Shown here in pieces: positions 14,062 to 21,908 of a stretch of DNA of 28,578 nt. Where the stretch lies: positions 1-28,578 of the IMG/VR virus record IMGVR_UViG_3300020378_000032, one strand, 5' to 3'. Position numbers and translations under genes: made by a program. The notes under the pieces are model-generated. The model worked only from the letters and a program-made list of their open reading frames with translations, had not been told where the DNA came from and made no database searches. This stretch comes from a virus. Numbering within the stretch: position 1 is the first letter of the stretch; the number at the start of each line of letters is the position of its first letter.

Positions 14062-14472
14062 TTAGACTAATGAACCGTATACTTTATAACTACCGTTAGG
14101 TAGTTGTTCGTATCTCACTTTAAGAGATACAATCTTCTCTTCCTTTTCGATTTCATCGATTTCACTGTCGCCAGTTTTACCTATGATTTCTCCATATCTA
14201 GAGAAGTTTAGGTCGAATTCTCCTGATTCGGAAAATTCTAATTCCTCATCTGCAGTCTGAGGATTTAATCCGATTTGTGCAAGTTTCATCTTCATTCTTT
14301 CTACTGCACCCATAGGGTTTAAGAATTCTGATACTGCAACATGTCCTAATAATGCATTGACATGTCTTTTGACATCTGCGTCTTCTAAATCGTGGGGAAC
14401 TGAACCTGATGTTCGAAGGTCTAATCCTTCATGACCATGGTTTTCTGCTATAAAATCTCTAAACTTTTTCAT
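14062..14472 (-). CDS. Capsid-targeted internal protein candidate, 136 aa
   Basis: The N-terminus MKKFRDFIAEN closely matches the T4 internal-protein capsid-targeting sequence MKTYQEFIAE, which directs proteins into the prohead core and is cut after Glu10 by the gp21 protease; here I8-A9-E10 is the equivalent site. The rest is helical then beta-rich, with conserved-looking HVNALLGHVAVSEFLNPMGAVERM. Predicted to be packaged and delivered with the DNA. GGAG six bases before the ATG is a good ribosome site, and the start overlaps the previous stop as TAATG. Function after entry unknown. Confidence 0.68.
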   Translation of the reverse strand: MKKFRDFIAENHGHEGLDLRTSGSVPHDLEDADVKRHVNALLGHVAVSEFLNPMGAVERMKMKLAQIGLNPQTADEELEFSESGEFDLNFSRYGEIIGKTGDSEIDEIEKEEKIVSLKVRYEQLPNGSYKVYGSLV

Positions 14473-14735
14473 TATTGCTCCACTGCTATCCCAACACCGA
14501 GTACCTCTGCATGTGCAGCGAATACTTCGTCACTTGGGTCTTTCACTATGATTTCAGATGCACCACCACCCAAGGTAAAAGTACCTATGAGTGCAGCTGC
14601 ACTTGTCTCAATAGAGACGAGTCTATTCGTTGTACCTGAGTTTACAACTCGTACATGTGTAGAACTACTAAAGTTGGAACCGTTTGTTGAACTTGTTCCA
14701 CATGCAGCTTCTGAACCTAAAACTTTAATTTTCAT
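14472..14735 (-). CDS. Small beta-rich protein, possible virion component, 87 aa
   Basis: Rich in Ser, Thr, Val, Ala and Gly with alternating hydrophobic residues (HVRVVNSGTTNRLVSIE, ALIGTFTLGGGASEIIV), which suggests a beta sandwich. The length and composition suit a small head-decoration or fibre-linked protein, but no family is recognised. AGAGGA precedes the ATG by six bases. It follows the 181-aa presumed virion protein after 14 bases. Confidence 0.62.
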   Translation of the reverse strand: MKIKVLGSEAACGTSSTNGSNFSSSTHVRVVNSGTTNRLVSIETSAAALIGTFTLGGGASEIIVKDPSDEVFAAHAEVLGVGIAVEQ

Positions 14736-14749
14736 AACTATCCTCTAAA

Positions 14750-15295
14750 TTATGCAACTGATATTGTTGCAGTTCCACCTGTTCCAGCACCACCTGCGTC
14801 AATAACATCGCCTGCAGCGATTGCTTTATCAGCAGTTGCTCCACCAACATCGTCAACTATAGTTCCACTGATACTTTGAGCACCGATGGATAGTGTACAT
14901 GTTCTTGAAGGAACTGTAAATGCAAACTCGATTTTGTTCTTCCCATCGTGAGCAGCTGCAGTTGCAGTTGGGTTTGCACCACCTGTTGCAGTCACCGTCA
15001 ATGTTGCACCGTTAGTCACATCTACTTGTTCGTTATAAACAACAATTACCTTACCAGCATCACCTTGGTCATATGATGTTGCATCAAAGTGTACTGCAGA
15101 TATTGTTGCTTCTGCTAGTGCAGTGGAGAGGTTAGTCTGAGAACCAACTGCGACTAATGTCTCAGTTCTAGTTCTAGAACCTACAGGTATTTGAAGTTCC
15201 CAACCATGTGGTTTAGCCACACAATTGTTCTTGTCTTCTTGTTTGAGGTACTTAGGTTTATCCTCTGTACCGTCTACTATTCCCCATAATGGCAT
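14750..15295 (-). CDS. Probable virion structural protein with Ig-like region, 181 aa
   Basis: The N-terminus MPLWGIVDGTEDKPKYL resembles the MxLWGxxDxxxxKPK opening of structural proteins in marine T4-like phages. The C-terminal two thirds are Ala/Gly/Thr-rich with beta-strand periodicity (GKVIVVYNEQVDV, ATLTVTATGG), like an Ig-like or decoration domain. A good ribosome site, AGGAGA, precedes the ATG. Its composition is unlike the Lys/Glu-rich genes to its right. Assigned as virion protein from N-terminal pattern and location. Confidence 0.65.
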   Translation of the reverse strand: MPLWGIVDGTEDKPKYLKQEDKNNCVAKPHGWELQIPVGSRTRTETLVAVGSQTNLSTALAEATISAVHFDATSYDQGDAGKVIVVYNEQVDVTNGATLTVTATGGANPTATAAAHDGKNKIEFAFTVPSRTCTLSIGAQSISGTIVDDVGGATADKAIAAGDVIDAGGAGTGGTATISVA

Positions 15296-15306
15296 TTTAC
15301 TTTCTC

Positions 15307-15879
15307 CTAACTTGCGATTTTCAATATTTGATTGAAAGTCTTTTTAAATGATTTACTATCTTTTTGTAATAGTCTCATGTATTTATCACGAATGGGAGCC
15401 CGAACAGCCATTAAAGTGTCATGAACTTTGACTGCATCTTGGTGTTTCACCTTAGTCTTTTTCATGTCGTCTGTTCTCACTTCCCCATTCTTACTGATAT
15501 CTTTGAACTTTCTCAACTGCATTAACATATTTGCATCAGGTCTTAATTGCATTCCCTGTGCCTTACTGTTGAATGCATCGATAGCTCTATCGATTACTTC
15601 GTCTTCTGAAGCCTCTGAATATTTTCCACCACTCATGGTAGATATTTTCTCTAATTTCTGTCTGAGTTCTTTCTCTGACTTAGATTTTGCAACTGCACGA
15701 GCAACCTTCTTGTTCCCACCGTCTGACATCATAGCAAAATCTGCAGTTTTCTCCATAACTTTGGATACTTGTTTTGCATCTTTTACATAACCTAACTTCT
15801 TAAGTTTCTCCTTAAAAAGTTTAGTTCTACCGTCTGTGGTTAGAATCTTTTGTACTTCTTTTGCCGTAAGTTTGGCCAT
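15307..15879 (-). CDS. Basic Lys-rich late-block protein, 190 aa
   Basis: Highly basic and helical, with no hydrophobic segment. The stretch LKKLGYVKDAKQVSKVMEKT resembles two segments of the upstream 762-aa protein (KKNKVKDAKIKKAVEVALDL and KKKNIAKDAKTVHKFTDMI), so it seems built from the same KDAK module. The start overlaps the upstream stop as TAATG with no strong ribosome site. Likely a DNA-associated internal protein, by composition and neighbours only. Confidence 0.62.
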   Translation of the reverse strand: MAKLTAKEVQKILTTDGRTKLFKEKLKKLGYVKDAKQVSKVMEKTADFAMMSDGGNKKVARAVAKSKSEKELRQKLEKISTMSGGKYSEASEDEVIDRAIDAFNSKAQGMQLRPDANMLMQLRKFKDISKNGEVRTDDMKKTKVKHQDAVKVHDTLMAVRAPIRDKYMRLLQKDSKSFKKTFNQILKIAS

Positions 15880-18167
15880 TACAATGCACCATATACATCA
15901 TCGTGATTAGAATGTGCATTCTTTGATTGTCTCATTAAATTATCAAAGATTTGATTTCTTATCTGTATCAATTCCTGAGGCATATGTCCATATACTTTAT
16001 GCATATCTTTGATACTACCTAGTAATTTGATTGCTTCTTTGTCTCTTAATTCTTTTGCAAGTAATAGTAATGATTCGTTATGGTCATTTCTATCTGTTAA
16101 CTTTGCAATCTTTTGAATTATTTTTGGATTCATTTCTTTCTTTTCTACTATTGCATTTTCCCACATAGTTCTGTATGAATCCATAACATTTTTCTCTTCT
16201 GCTTTGATTGAACCACCTCTAGGTCTTTTCATTTTACCTTTTGGTAAGTTTCCAAAACCTTTAAATCCACCTCTTCCCTCTAATAATTCTAGGTCGAGTG
16301 CAATTGATACATAAGGACTTGCACTTTCTAATTTTGCTTTTACTGGTGAATTATCAGGTGTATGTTCAGGATTATCTCTGAAATACCATTCTCTAGGCAT
16401 TTGAACAATTTTGTTTCCCTTGAACTTCAAATCACCACCAGTCCATTTTGTTAAGTGTCTCATGAGTAATTCATTCATGTCCATTCCAGCTTTGAGTCCT
16501 TTTTTCTTTGCATAGTCCGCTGACCTTTTCATGTAGTCTTCACTATGTCTTTCACCATCATACTGGTCAACTTCTCCACCCTTAGAAATAGTTTCTAATG
16601 AACCTAATTCGTCAAAGAATGTATCGTCACCAAAAATATCATAAATCATATCTGTAAATTTATGAACTGTTTTAGCGTCTTTTGCAATATTCTTTTTCTT
16701 TAGAATGTCTTGTAGTTTTACTAATTTAGGATATGAATCAGGGATTGCCCATGTTCCTTCTTGTAGGTTTACTTCCTCTTTCATAGGAATATTTTTTGCA
16801 ATCTTATAGAATTTCTTTATAGATTCAAGACCTTTTACGATACCACCACGAACCATTGAAAATGCTGGTGCTGATAAACCTGAACCTCTCATAGTTTTAT
16901 CTACTTCTTTAAGCATGTTCTGTAGTTTCTTTTCAAGTTTTTCTACATTCTTTACATCTTTATCGTCATATGGTTTTTCCATTAAGTTATGTACTTGAGA
17001 CAATGTTTCTGTGAGTTCGTCTTGAAGTTGTAGTTCTACTGATTCTGACTTACCTTTAACCTTTGCAGCTAAGTCTTTGTCTGCACCACCCCATGTTCCT
17101 TTTGATTTAGTGACAAAGCTATTCACTCTTGCCATTGCCCACTGCGGTGCAGTTGCGCCTGGCCTGTGTCCTGTTTTGTATGCAGCGAGTCCTCTGTTGT
17201 ATACCTGTTTCAATATACCTAGAGGCATTCCTGATTTCTCTGCTTTATTTTTAAGTCCTTCTTCGTTCTCGTCTAGGACTTCTTCTTTCTTGTCTTTTTT
17301 ACCTTTTGCTTTGTATCCACTTGCAAATGCAGCTCTTCTTTGTGCATCACTCTTGAATCCTTCTTTTACTGATTCCAAGTGTGCAAAGAACTCACCCATG
17401 ATATCGTCTAGATACTCATCGATAACTTCGTCTGTTTGGTCGGGGTCATCAGTATTGATATCTCCGTTTTCCCATGCAAGATTGTATAATGCCATGTAAA
17501 CTTTGTGTCTACCCATTTCAGGACTTTGTCCTTTCTTTGCAAGCATTTCGATTTCTTTTTTGTATTTCCTTGCAATTTGTTTAGGTTTCATTGCACGACC
17601 TTCAACGATATCAGAAGGGTCATACTCCATCTTCTGCATCATTTTTTGTGCAAGATTAACAAGAACTTCAATCTTTGATTTGTCCATTTTCTGTTTGTTC
17701 TTGTCATTTACTTTATCATAGATTTGTGTAATCATAGATGCAGTAAACATATCAACCATAACACCACCAACTTTAGCTGCACCTTTTGTGTCAACTATTT
17801 TTTGAAGGTCGGGGATTAAACTTTTTTCTGTAAGATTGTTTATATCTTCATGCAAAATACCAACCAATTGATTCATTTCAAATGATTCATTTGCATACTT
17901 GAGTGCATGTTTTACTTCTTTAGAATTGAGAATCTTATTTCCGAAAAACTTTTTGATTTCTTTTTGTGCAACTGACATTGCACCACCGAGGTCTAGTGCA
18001 ACCTCTACTGCTTTTTTGATTTTTGCATCTTTAACTTTATTCTTTTTAAAGTATTGTGCAACTTCTTGACCTGTTAGTTTCTGTCTACCGTATGGCCCTA
18101 ACGCGTCAACTTTACCGTCTTTGGTTAGGATATCTTTCTTTTCTTTTAACTCTTGGAATATATTCAT
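15879..18167 (-). CDS. Large Lys/Glu-rich protein with DUF5824-like region, 762 aa
   Basis: The largest protein of the late block. An N-terminal part carries the KDAK module (FKKNKVKDAKIKKAVEVALD). The centre has a basic stretch FKSDAQRRAAFASGYKAKGK, followed by SGMPLGILKQVYNRGLAAYK and TGHRPGATAPQWAMARVNSF, which resembles DUF5824 of phage proteins (about residues 310-370). A second KDAK module lies near 485, and the C-terminus has a Gly/Lys-rich segment (GRGGFKGFGNLPKGKMKRPR). Several [L/V]-x-E-G sites (NLQEG, VKEG, LLEG) could be prohead-protease cuts that split it into domains. No enzyme motif recognised. Probably a packaged or core-associated protein. Confidence 0.68.
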   Translation of the reverse strand: MNIFQELKEKKDILTKDGKVDALGPYGRQKLTGQEVAQYFKKNKVKDAKIKKAVEVALDLGGAMSVAQKEIKKFFGNKILNSKEVKHALKYANESFEMNQLVGILHEDINNLTEKSLIPDLQKIVDTKGAAKVGGVMVDMFTASMITQIYDKVNDKNKQKMDKSKIEVLVNLAQKMMQKMEYDPSDIVEGRAMKPKQIARKYKKEIEMLAKKGQSPEMGRHKVYMALYNLAWENGDINTDDPDQTDEVIDEYLDDIMGEFFAHLESVKEGFKSDAQRRAAFASGYKAKGKKDKKEEVLDENEEGLKNKAEKSGMPLGILKQVYNRGLAAYKTGHRPGATAPQWAMARVNSFVTKSKGTWGGADKDLAAKVKGKSESVELQLQDELTETLSQVHNLMEKPYDDKDVKNVEKLEKKLQNMLKEVDKTMRGSGLSAPAFSMVRGGIVKGLESIKKFYKIAKNIPMKEEVNLQEGTWAIPDSYPKLVKLQDILKKKNIAKDAKTVHKFTDMIYDIFGDDTFFDELGSLETISKGGEVDQYDGERHSEDYMKRSADYAKKKGLKAGMDMNELLMRHLTKWTGGDLKFKGNKIVQMPREWYFRDNPEHTPDNSPVKAKLESASPYVSIALDLELLEGRGGFKGFGNLPKGKMKRPRGGSIKAEEKNVMDSYRTMWENAIVEKKEMNPKIIQKIAKLTDRNDHNESLLLLAKELRDKEAIKLLGSIKDMHKVYGHMPQELIQIRNQIFDNLMRQSKNAHSNHDDVYGAL

Positions 18168-18171
18168 GGTA

Positions 18172-18903
18172 CTAAAACCCGAACATCATGTCATATAAGT
18201 CGGGGTCTGCCTTTTCTATTGCTTTTGCAACACCGTCTCTTACATCGGTGTCTAACTTAGATATCATTTTATCTAATTGTTTAAGTGTTCTTCCTGATAG
18301 AATTTCCATGTCGTCATACATTTCTGTTTCTAAATTTTTACTGACGAATTTTGCAATATCTTTAACTTCTCTATCTTGACCTTTGTTTTTCTTTTCTATC
18401 TTCTCAACTTTTGCAAGTTCTTTTGCAACATTTTTAAGGCTTTTAGATTGATATTTACCTTTCTTTCCTTCGTCTAGTTCTACTTGTTCTGAGAAATGTT
18501 TAATCATTACATCAGTTGCTTTATGTAAATCACTTTTACTTCCCTTTGCTATGACTCTGTAGTATCCATATCCTTTTTCTGCAACTGCAGAATCAACAAA
18601 CTTTTCTATTTTCTTTATGAACATATCAGCTTCTTTCTGATTATCGAGAACATAAGTTATAGCTAGTTCGTCTAATTGGATACCTCTAAAATATTCTCTG
18701 ACTGATACACCTTCGTTCTTACCTTTATAGTTCTTATCTACATAGTCAAAAAACTTTTTCTTTTCTTCGTCTGATTTAAAATCTGCTGGAGAGTTCACAC
18801 CAAATTTCTTTAGTGCTTTCTTAAAGAACTCTTCGTAATCTGCGCCCTGTTGTAAAAGTTTTCTTGAATCTTCTACTAGGTCTTTGGGTAGGTCGTGTAT
18901 CAT
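18172..18903 (-). CDS. Lys-rich late-block protein with FGV-type module, 243 aa
   Basis: Near the N-terminus the segment FKKALKKFGVNSPADFKSDE then KKKFFDYVDKNYKG is a short helical module I recall from several marine phage proteins. A middle region (about 80-135) with KGYGYYRVIAKGSKSDLHKA looks like a small alpha/beta domain. L143-D-E145 before G146 is a candidate prohead-protease site that would split it from a basic C-terminal helical part. The start overlaps the upstream stop as ATGA. No function known. Confidence 0.62.
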   Translation of the reverse strand: MIHDLPKDLVEDSRKLLQQGADYEEFFKKALKKFGVNSPADFKSDEEKKKFFDYVDKNYKGKNEGVSVREYFRGIQLDELAITYVLDNQKEADMFIKKIEKFVDSAVAEKGYGYYRVIAKGSKSDLHKATDVMIKHFSEQVELDEGKKGKYQSKSLKNVAKELAKVEKIEKKNKGQDREVKDIAKFVSKNLETEMYDDMEILSGRTLKQLDKMISKLDTDVRDGVAKAIEKADPDLYDMMFGF

Positions 18904-19616
18904 TGTTCCAATTCTCCTTTTTCAAAATAGTCAAACATTTTTTGTTTGCCTTCTTCGTTCAGTTGGAGTTGTTTTGCAAGACGACCCAACATATTTCTTT
19001 CTACGAGTTTCTCTGTAGTCTTTTCAACTGATTCTTGAACTTCGGTTTCTTCCATTGCTGGGAGTTCACCCATTTTTGCAGCCATTCTTGCAAATCCTTT
19101 TGGATTTTGTTTCTGCATTTTTTGTAGAACTTTGACATCAGTCATATTAAGGAGATTTGCAACTCCAGCGACTTCGTTATCCTTCTTGAGTCTGAACAAT
19201 TTCTTAATCATGTCACCACTGGACATGTTCTTTTCGTCTAAATCTAACTCAACTTCTTCTCTTGCATCGATAATCTTTTGAGTTTCTAGTTCACCGATTA
19301 ATGATAAGATTTCTTGTTGAGCTTTTAGAATAGACTCATACTTCTCGTTGAATTTGGTATCCTTAAGTGTTTGGTCACCCATTTTTGCAATCTTGAAGTA
19401 ATCTTTCTTTGCCTTTTCAATAAGTTTAGAAAGTTTCTTGACTGCACCAATCTCTTTATCAGTGACTTCTTGAATGTCGTCAAATGTATTAAGTTCTTCT
19501 TCAATTTGAGATTCAAGAATCTCGTCCGCTGTTTTCTCCACACTACCTTCTTTTAAAGCAATGTGATTACGAACTTGTTCTAGTTTCTCTTTCCAGTTTT
19601 CTGACTTATAACTCAT
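18900..19616 (-). CDS. Helical coiled-coil late protein, 238 aa
   Basis: A charged, almost entirely helical protein with coiled-coil character from about residue 25 to 120. An early L21-K-E23 before G24 would release a 23-residue N-terminal peptide if cut by the prohead protease, similar in place to a propeptide. The late box TATAAATA ends eight bases before the ATG; there is no ribosome site, so the mRNA would have a leader of only a few bases. It starts a run of four overlapping genes of like composition. Scaffold-like or packaged role is inferred. Confidence 0.65.
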   Translation of the reverse strand: MSYKSENWKEKLEQVRNHIALKEGSVEKTADEILESQIEEELNTFDDIQEVTDKEIGAVKKLSKLIEKAKKDYFKIAKMGDQTLKDTKFNEKYESILKAQQEILSLIGELETQKIIDAREEVELDLDEKNMSSGDMIKKLFRLKKDNEVAGVANLLNMTDVKVLQKMQKQNPKGFARMAAKMGELPAMEETEVQESVEKTTEKLVERNMLGRLAKQLQLNEEGKQKMFDYFEKGELEQ

Positions 19617-19624
19617 AACAGTAT

Positions 19625-19632
19625 TATTTATA
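19625..19632 (-). promoter_or_regulatory. Consensus T4-type late promoter TATAAATA
   Basis: Exact match to the T4 late -10 consensus on the minus strand, eight bases before the ATG at 19616. It overlaps the end of the preceding cupin-like gene region and is the clearest late promoter of the window. Confidence 0.7.
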
Positions 19633-19912
19633 TATTCTCTATCTTTACAACAAGATTTCCTTGTCCTTTTATAACTCGGTGATATACCATTCTAGGGATT
19701 GCATATTTTTTACCTACAATTAGGGTTTGAGGAAGCTCGTTATCTAACTGCAACTTCCAGTCCTGTCCATTAAGAACCGTGACCCGTCTAGTGTCTTCGT
19801 CCCTATGCCAGATTAACTCTCTGTCTTCTAGGTCTTCTTCGAAAGTCCTACAAATATAGGTTTCTTTCGTCCCGTGTTTCTCTAGTTTTTCATCGGTATA
19901 TGGTCGTGTCAT
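19628..19912 (-). CDS. Cupin-like small protein, 94 aa
   Basis: The pattern ELIWHRDEDTRRVTVLNGQDW, then LDNELP, GKKYAIP and YHRVIKGQGNLVVKI is that of a compact beta barrel, with His in WHRD and YHR placed like cupin metal ligands. Similar short proteins occur widely in T4-like marine phages, with no known role that I can name. AAGGAAAGG sits directly before the ATG. A TATAAT-like sequence is 12 bases upstream without a matching -35. Its stop lies in the late box that serves the next gene. Confidence 0.65.
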   Translation of the reverse strand: MTRPYTDEKLEKHGTKETYICRTFEEDLEDRELIWHRDEDTRRVTVLNGQDWKLQLDNELPQTLIVGKKYAIPRMVYHRVIKGQGNLVVKIENI

Positions 19913-19936
19913 ACCTTTCCTTATATTATATATGGT

Positions 19937-20467
19937 TTACCAAAAGAAGTCTCCACCGTCTGAAAGACCCAATTGTTTTGCATACTGAGGTAAACGACAT
20001 GCCCAGTATCGAGCAGTTGTTTTGTCATTTGCAGTATCACATTTGTGTCTTGCAGCGAAAGATTTTCTTGCAGCTTTATTACCTAATTTTACTTTTAAAC
20101 CTGTTGTATCACCCCATGTTATCTTCTTAATTTTCTCTGTCTTTGGGTCTTTTACATAAACATAGTATTTCTTTGGGCCACCGACTTTGGGTGAATTGAG
20201 TTCTACATCTTTCTCTTCGTGCATAGGACAATCTAAGGGTACATTTTGTCCCTTGTATTCTGCAAACTCTCCTAAATCTGTCTCTAAAAGTCTGTTATCT
20301 ACTGCAGTAGGTTTGTAATTACCCTCTAAATGTAGTCTTCGTGCTTCGTTGATTGTTTGAAAGAACATTTCTGAACCCAAACGGAATGGATTGTCAAAAA
20401 TATTGACTTCGTTCTCTTGCATACTATCAAGAGTTTCTTGGATTGCAATACTTTTGAAAGGTTTCAT
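19937..20467 (-). CDS. Hypothetical late protein with C-terminal Cys/Arg-rich module, 176 aa
   Basis: The N-terminal half is acidic. The C-terminal part, KKITWGDTTGLKVKLGNKAA, then RKSFAARHKCD and ARYWACRLPQYAKQLGL with a GDFFW end, is a module seen repeatedly in phage proteins, with paired Cys around RHKC and WACR that may bind metal. The N-terminus MKPFKSIAIQE is not a good capsid-targeting match. The start overlaps the previous stop (TAATG) with GGGGTGAG upstream. Function unknown. Confidence 0.65.
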   Translation of the reverse strand: MKPFKSIAIQETLDSMQENEVNIFDNPFRLGSEMFFQTINEARRLHLEGNYKPTAVDNRLLETDLGEFAEYKGQNVPLDCPMHEEKDVELNSPKVGGPKKYYVYVKDPKTEKIKKITWGDTTGLKVKLGNKAARKSFAARHKCDTANDKTTARYWACRLPQYAKQLGLSDGGDFFW

Positions 20468-20874
20468 TACTCACCCCTGTCTTTCTTGACTAGGTCACTC
20501 ATAATTTTCATGTTCTCTTCACCACTTTTACTTGCATCATATTCGTATGCTTTCTCTTCTTCTCCTACTGCCCAACTACCGTCAATATATTTGACTTTTA
20601 CTTTTTGCATAGGATAATCAGGTATAGCGAAAGGTGCAACTTCTTCCTGTATCTCTTCAACTTTAAACTCTTCGTTATAAGGATAATCTTTTAAAGGATT
20701 ACCAAACACCTGAGAAAAGTGTTTCTTGACTTTATTCTTTTGTTCGTGGAATGCCTTTTCTTTTTCCTCTATGTAGTCTTCTACACTTTGGCCAGGCGTA
20801 TCTTCTTGATAAGATACTCTAATCTCATCTGTACCTAATTCAAGGACTCCGTTATCATGTTTATTTCCTGACAT
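20467..20874 (-). CDS. Acidic late-block protein, 135 aa
   Basis: An acidic protein starting MSGNKHDNGVLELGTDEIRV, followed by TPGQSVEDYIEEKEKAFHEQ. No motif recognised. It lies six bases after the stop of the cysteine-rich micropeptide gene and lacks its own ribosome site, so its translation probably depends on ribosomes finishing that micropeptide. Confidence 0.62.
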   Translation of the reverse strand: MSGNKHDNGVLELGTDEIRVSYQEDTPGQSVEDYIEEKEKAFHEQKNKVKKHFSQVFGNPLKDYPYNEEFKVEEIQEEVAPFAIPDYPMQKVKVKYIDGSWAVGEEEKAYEYDASKSGEENMKIMSDLVKKDRGE

Positions 20875-20880
20875 AATTAA

Positions 20881-20925
20881 TTAACAACACTCACAATTAC
20901 AACATTTGCAACATTTACAGTTCAT
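20881..20925 (-). CDS. Cysteine-rich micropeptide, 14 aa (MNCKCCKCCNCECC)
   Basis: A 14-residue frame with eight Cys in a C-x-CC-x-CC-x-C-x-CC pattern, ATG to TAA. AAGGAG sits nine bases before the ATG, the best ribosome site in this part of the window, and overlaps the end of the upstream gene four bases away. The pattern is like a minimal metallothionein arm, so it could bind Zn, Cu or another soft metal. It could also be a leader peptide whose translation sets expression of the next gene. No known family is recalled. Confidence 0.6.
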   Translation of the reverse strand: MNCKCCKCCNCECC

Positions 20926-20929
20926 GTTT

Positions 20930-21895
20930 TTATTTCTCCTTTTTTGATAAGTATGCGGCAATGGCCATTTTTCTAATTTTCTTATCGGATTTACCCTTAA
21001 ACTGGGGCGCATCCGACTTCCTGAAATCGTCAATATAATCTCCTGCGTCTGATTTTGCAGTTAACTTCTCACCATACATTTTTGCAAACTTCTTAGTGTG
21101 AGTAGATTTTTTAGTCTTGATTGGATTACCCTCGTCATCTTTATCGCCTGGCGCAGGGCCCGTCTTTCCTTGTTTGAAGTGTGCGTCTCTCTTCTGTTTA
21201 GTTTCTTTGTCTAAACCTTTGTAGTATTTTTTAGGTTGTGTACCCTTATTTTTACCTACATCTCTGTCTTGTTCTTCTTTGTCCTCATACTTTGGTGATT
21301 TCTTTTTAGTTCCGTCTGCACGAGGTATAAGTCCTTTTGCTTTTAAATGTGTTATATCACCGAATCCAGCCTTACCAGCTTTGTGTCTTTTCATTGCATC
21401 TTCTGTATCAGGTGCTTTCTCTTCTAATTCTACGGATTCGTTAGCTTTCCTTGCAGATTCTCTTTCTGCTTCAATCTGTTTGTTTATAGCTTCTTTTTCT
21501 TTCTGTTGATTGATTCTCTCCATTTCTCTCTCATGTCTATCTTGGAGATTCTCTAATTCTAATTCGTGTTTTGCTTGAAGTCTTTCTAATTCTTCTGCCT
21601 GTTTTGCTTTGAGATTTGCAGCGTCAACTGCAGCGTCTTCTTGTATAGGTTCGTCCCCAAACTTGAGGAATAGTCTATTTTTGGATTGTTTTTTATCTGT
21701 GACTTTTGCACCTACCATTGCACCGATTGTATTAATCATTGCAATACCTTTCTCAGAGTTCTTTTGATACTCTCGACCTAACTTAGATTTTAGGTCTGAC
21801 ATGATTTTATCTAGAACACTTGAAAAATCAGATACAAGTTTACCTTCTTCCAAAGGGAGTTCTTTTTTAATCTCGTTGAATTTTTTTGCAGCCAT
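20930..21895 (-). CDS. Lys-rich coiled-coil late protein, 321 aa
   Basis: The product starts MAAKKFNEIKKELPLEEGKL with a candidate prohead-protease cut at L15-E-E17 before G18. A coiled coil (AEELERLQAKHELELENLQD, REMERINQQKEKEAINKQI) fills about 105-150, then comes a Lys/Gly/Asp-rich low-complexity region with HLKAKGLIPRADGTKKKSPK and QPKKYYKGLDKETKQKRDAH, and a C-terminal DAPQFKGKSDKKIRKMAIAA. Such tails are common in marine T4-like phage proteins. ATG 21895 lies five bases after a GATAAATA late box; the longer in-frame start at 21940 is upstream of that box. Probably packaged. Confidence 0.65.
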   Translation of the reverse strand: MAAKKFNEIKKELPLEEGKLVSDFSSVLDKIMSDLKSKLGREYQKNSEKGIAMINTIGAMVGAKVTDKKQSKNRLFLKFGDEPIQEDAAVDAANLKAKQAEELERLQAKHELELENLQDRHEREMERINQQKEKEAINKQIEAERESARKANESVELEEKAPDTEDAMKRHKAGKAGFGDITHLKAKGLIPRADGTKKKSPKYEDKEEQDRDVGKNKGTQPKKYYKGLDKETKQKRDAHFKQGKTGPAPGDKDDEGNPIKTKKSTHTKKFAKMYGEKLTAKSDAGDYIDDFRKSDAPQFKGKSDKKIRKMAIAAYLSKKEK

Positions 21896-21900
21896 AATAC

Positions 21901-21908
21901 TATTTATC
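21901..21908 (-). promoter_or_regulatory. Late promoter GATAAATA overlapping a stop codon
   Basis: GATAAATAG on the minus strand, five bases before the ATG at 21895. The TAA of the box is the stop codon of the upstream cytidylyltransferase-kinase gene, so one triplet serves both. Confidence 0.6.

Noticed and set aside
15378-15385. GATAAATA late-box match
   Set aside because: Lies within coding sequence of the 190-aa gene with no gene start nearby; expected by chance in AT-rich DNA.
19925-19930. TATAAT before the cupin-like gene
   Set aside because: No -35 at a usable distance and no extended -10; the gene is more likely read from upstream.
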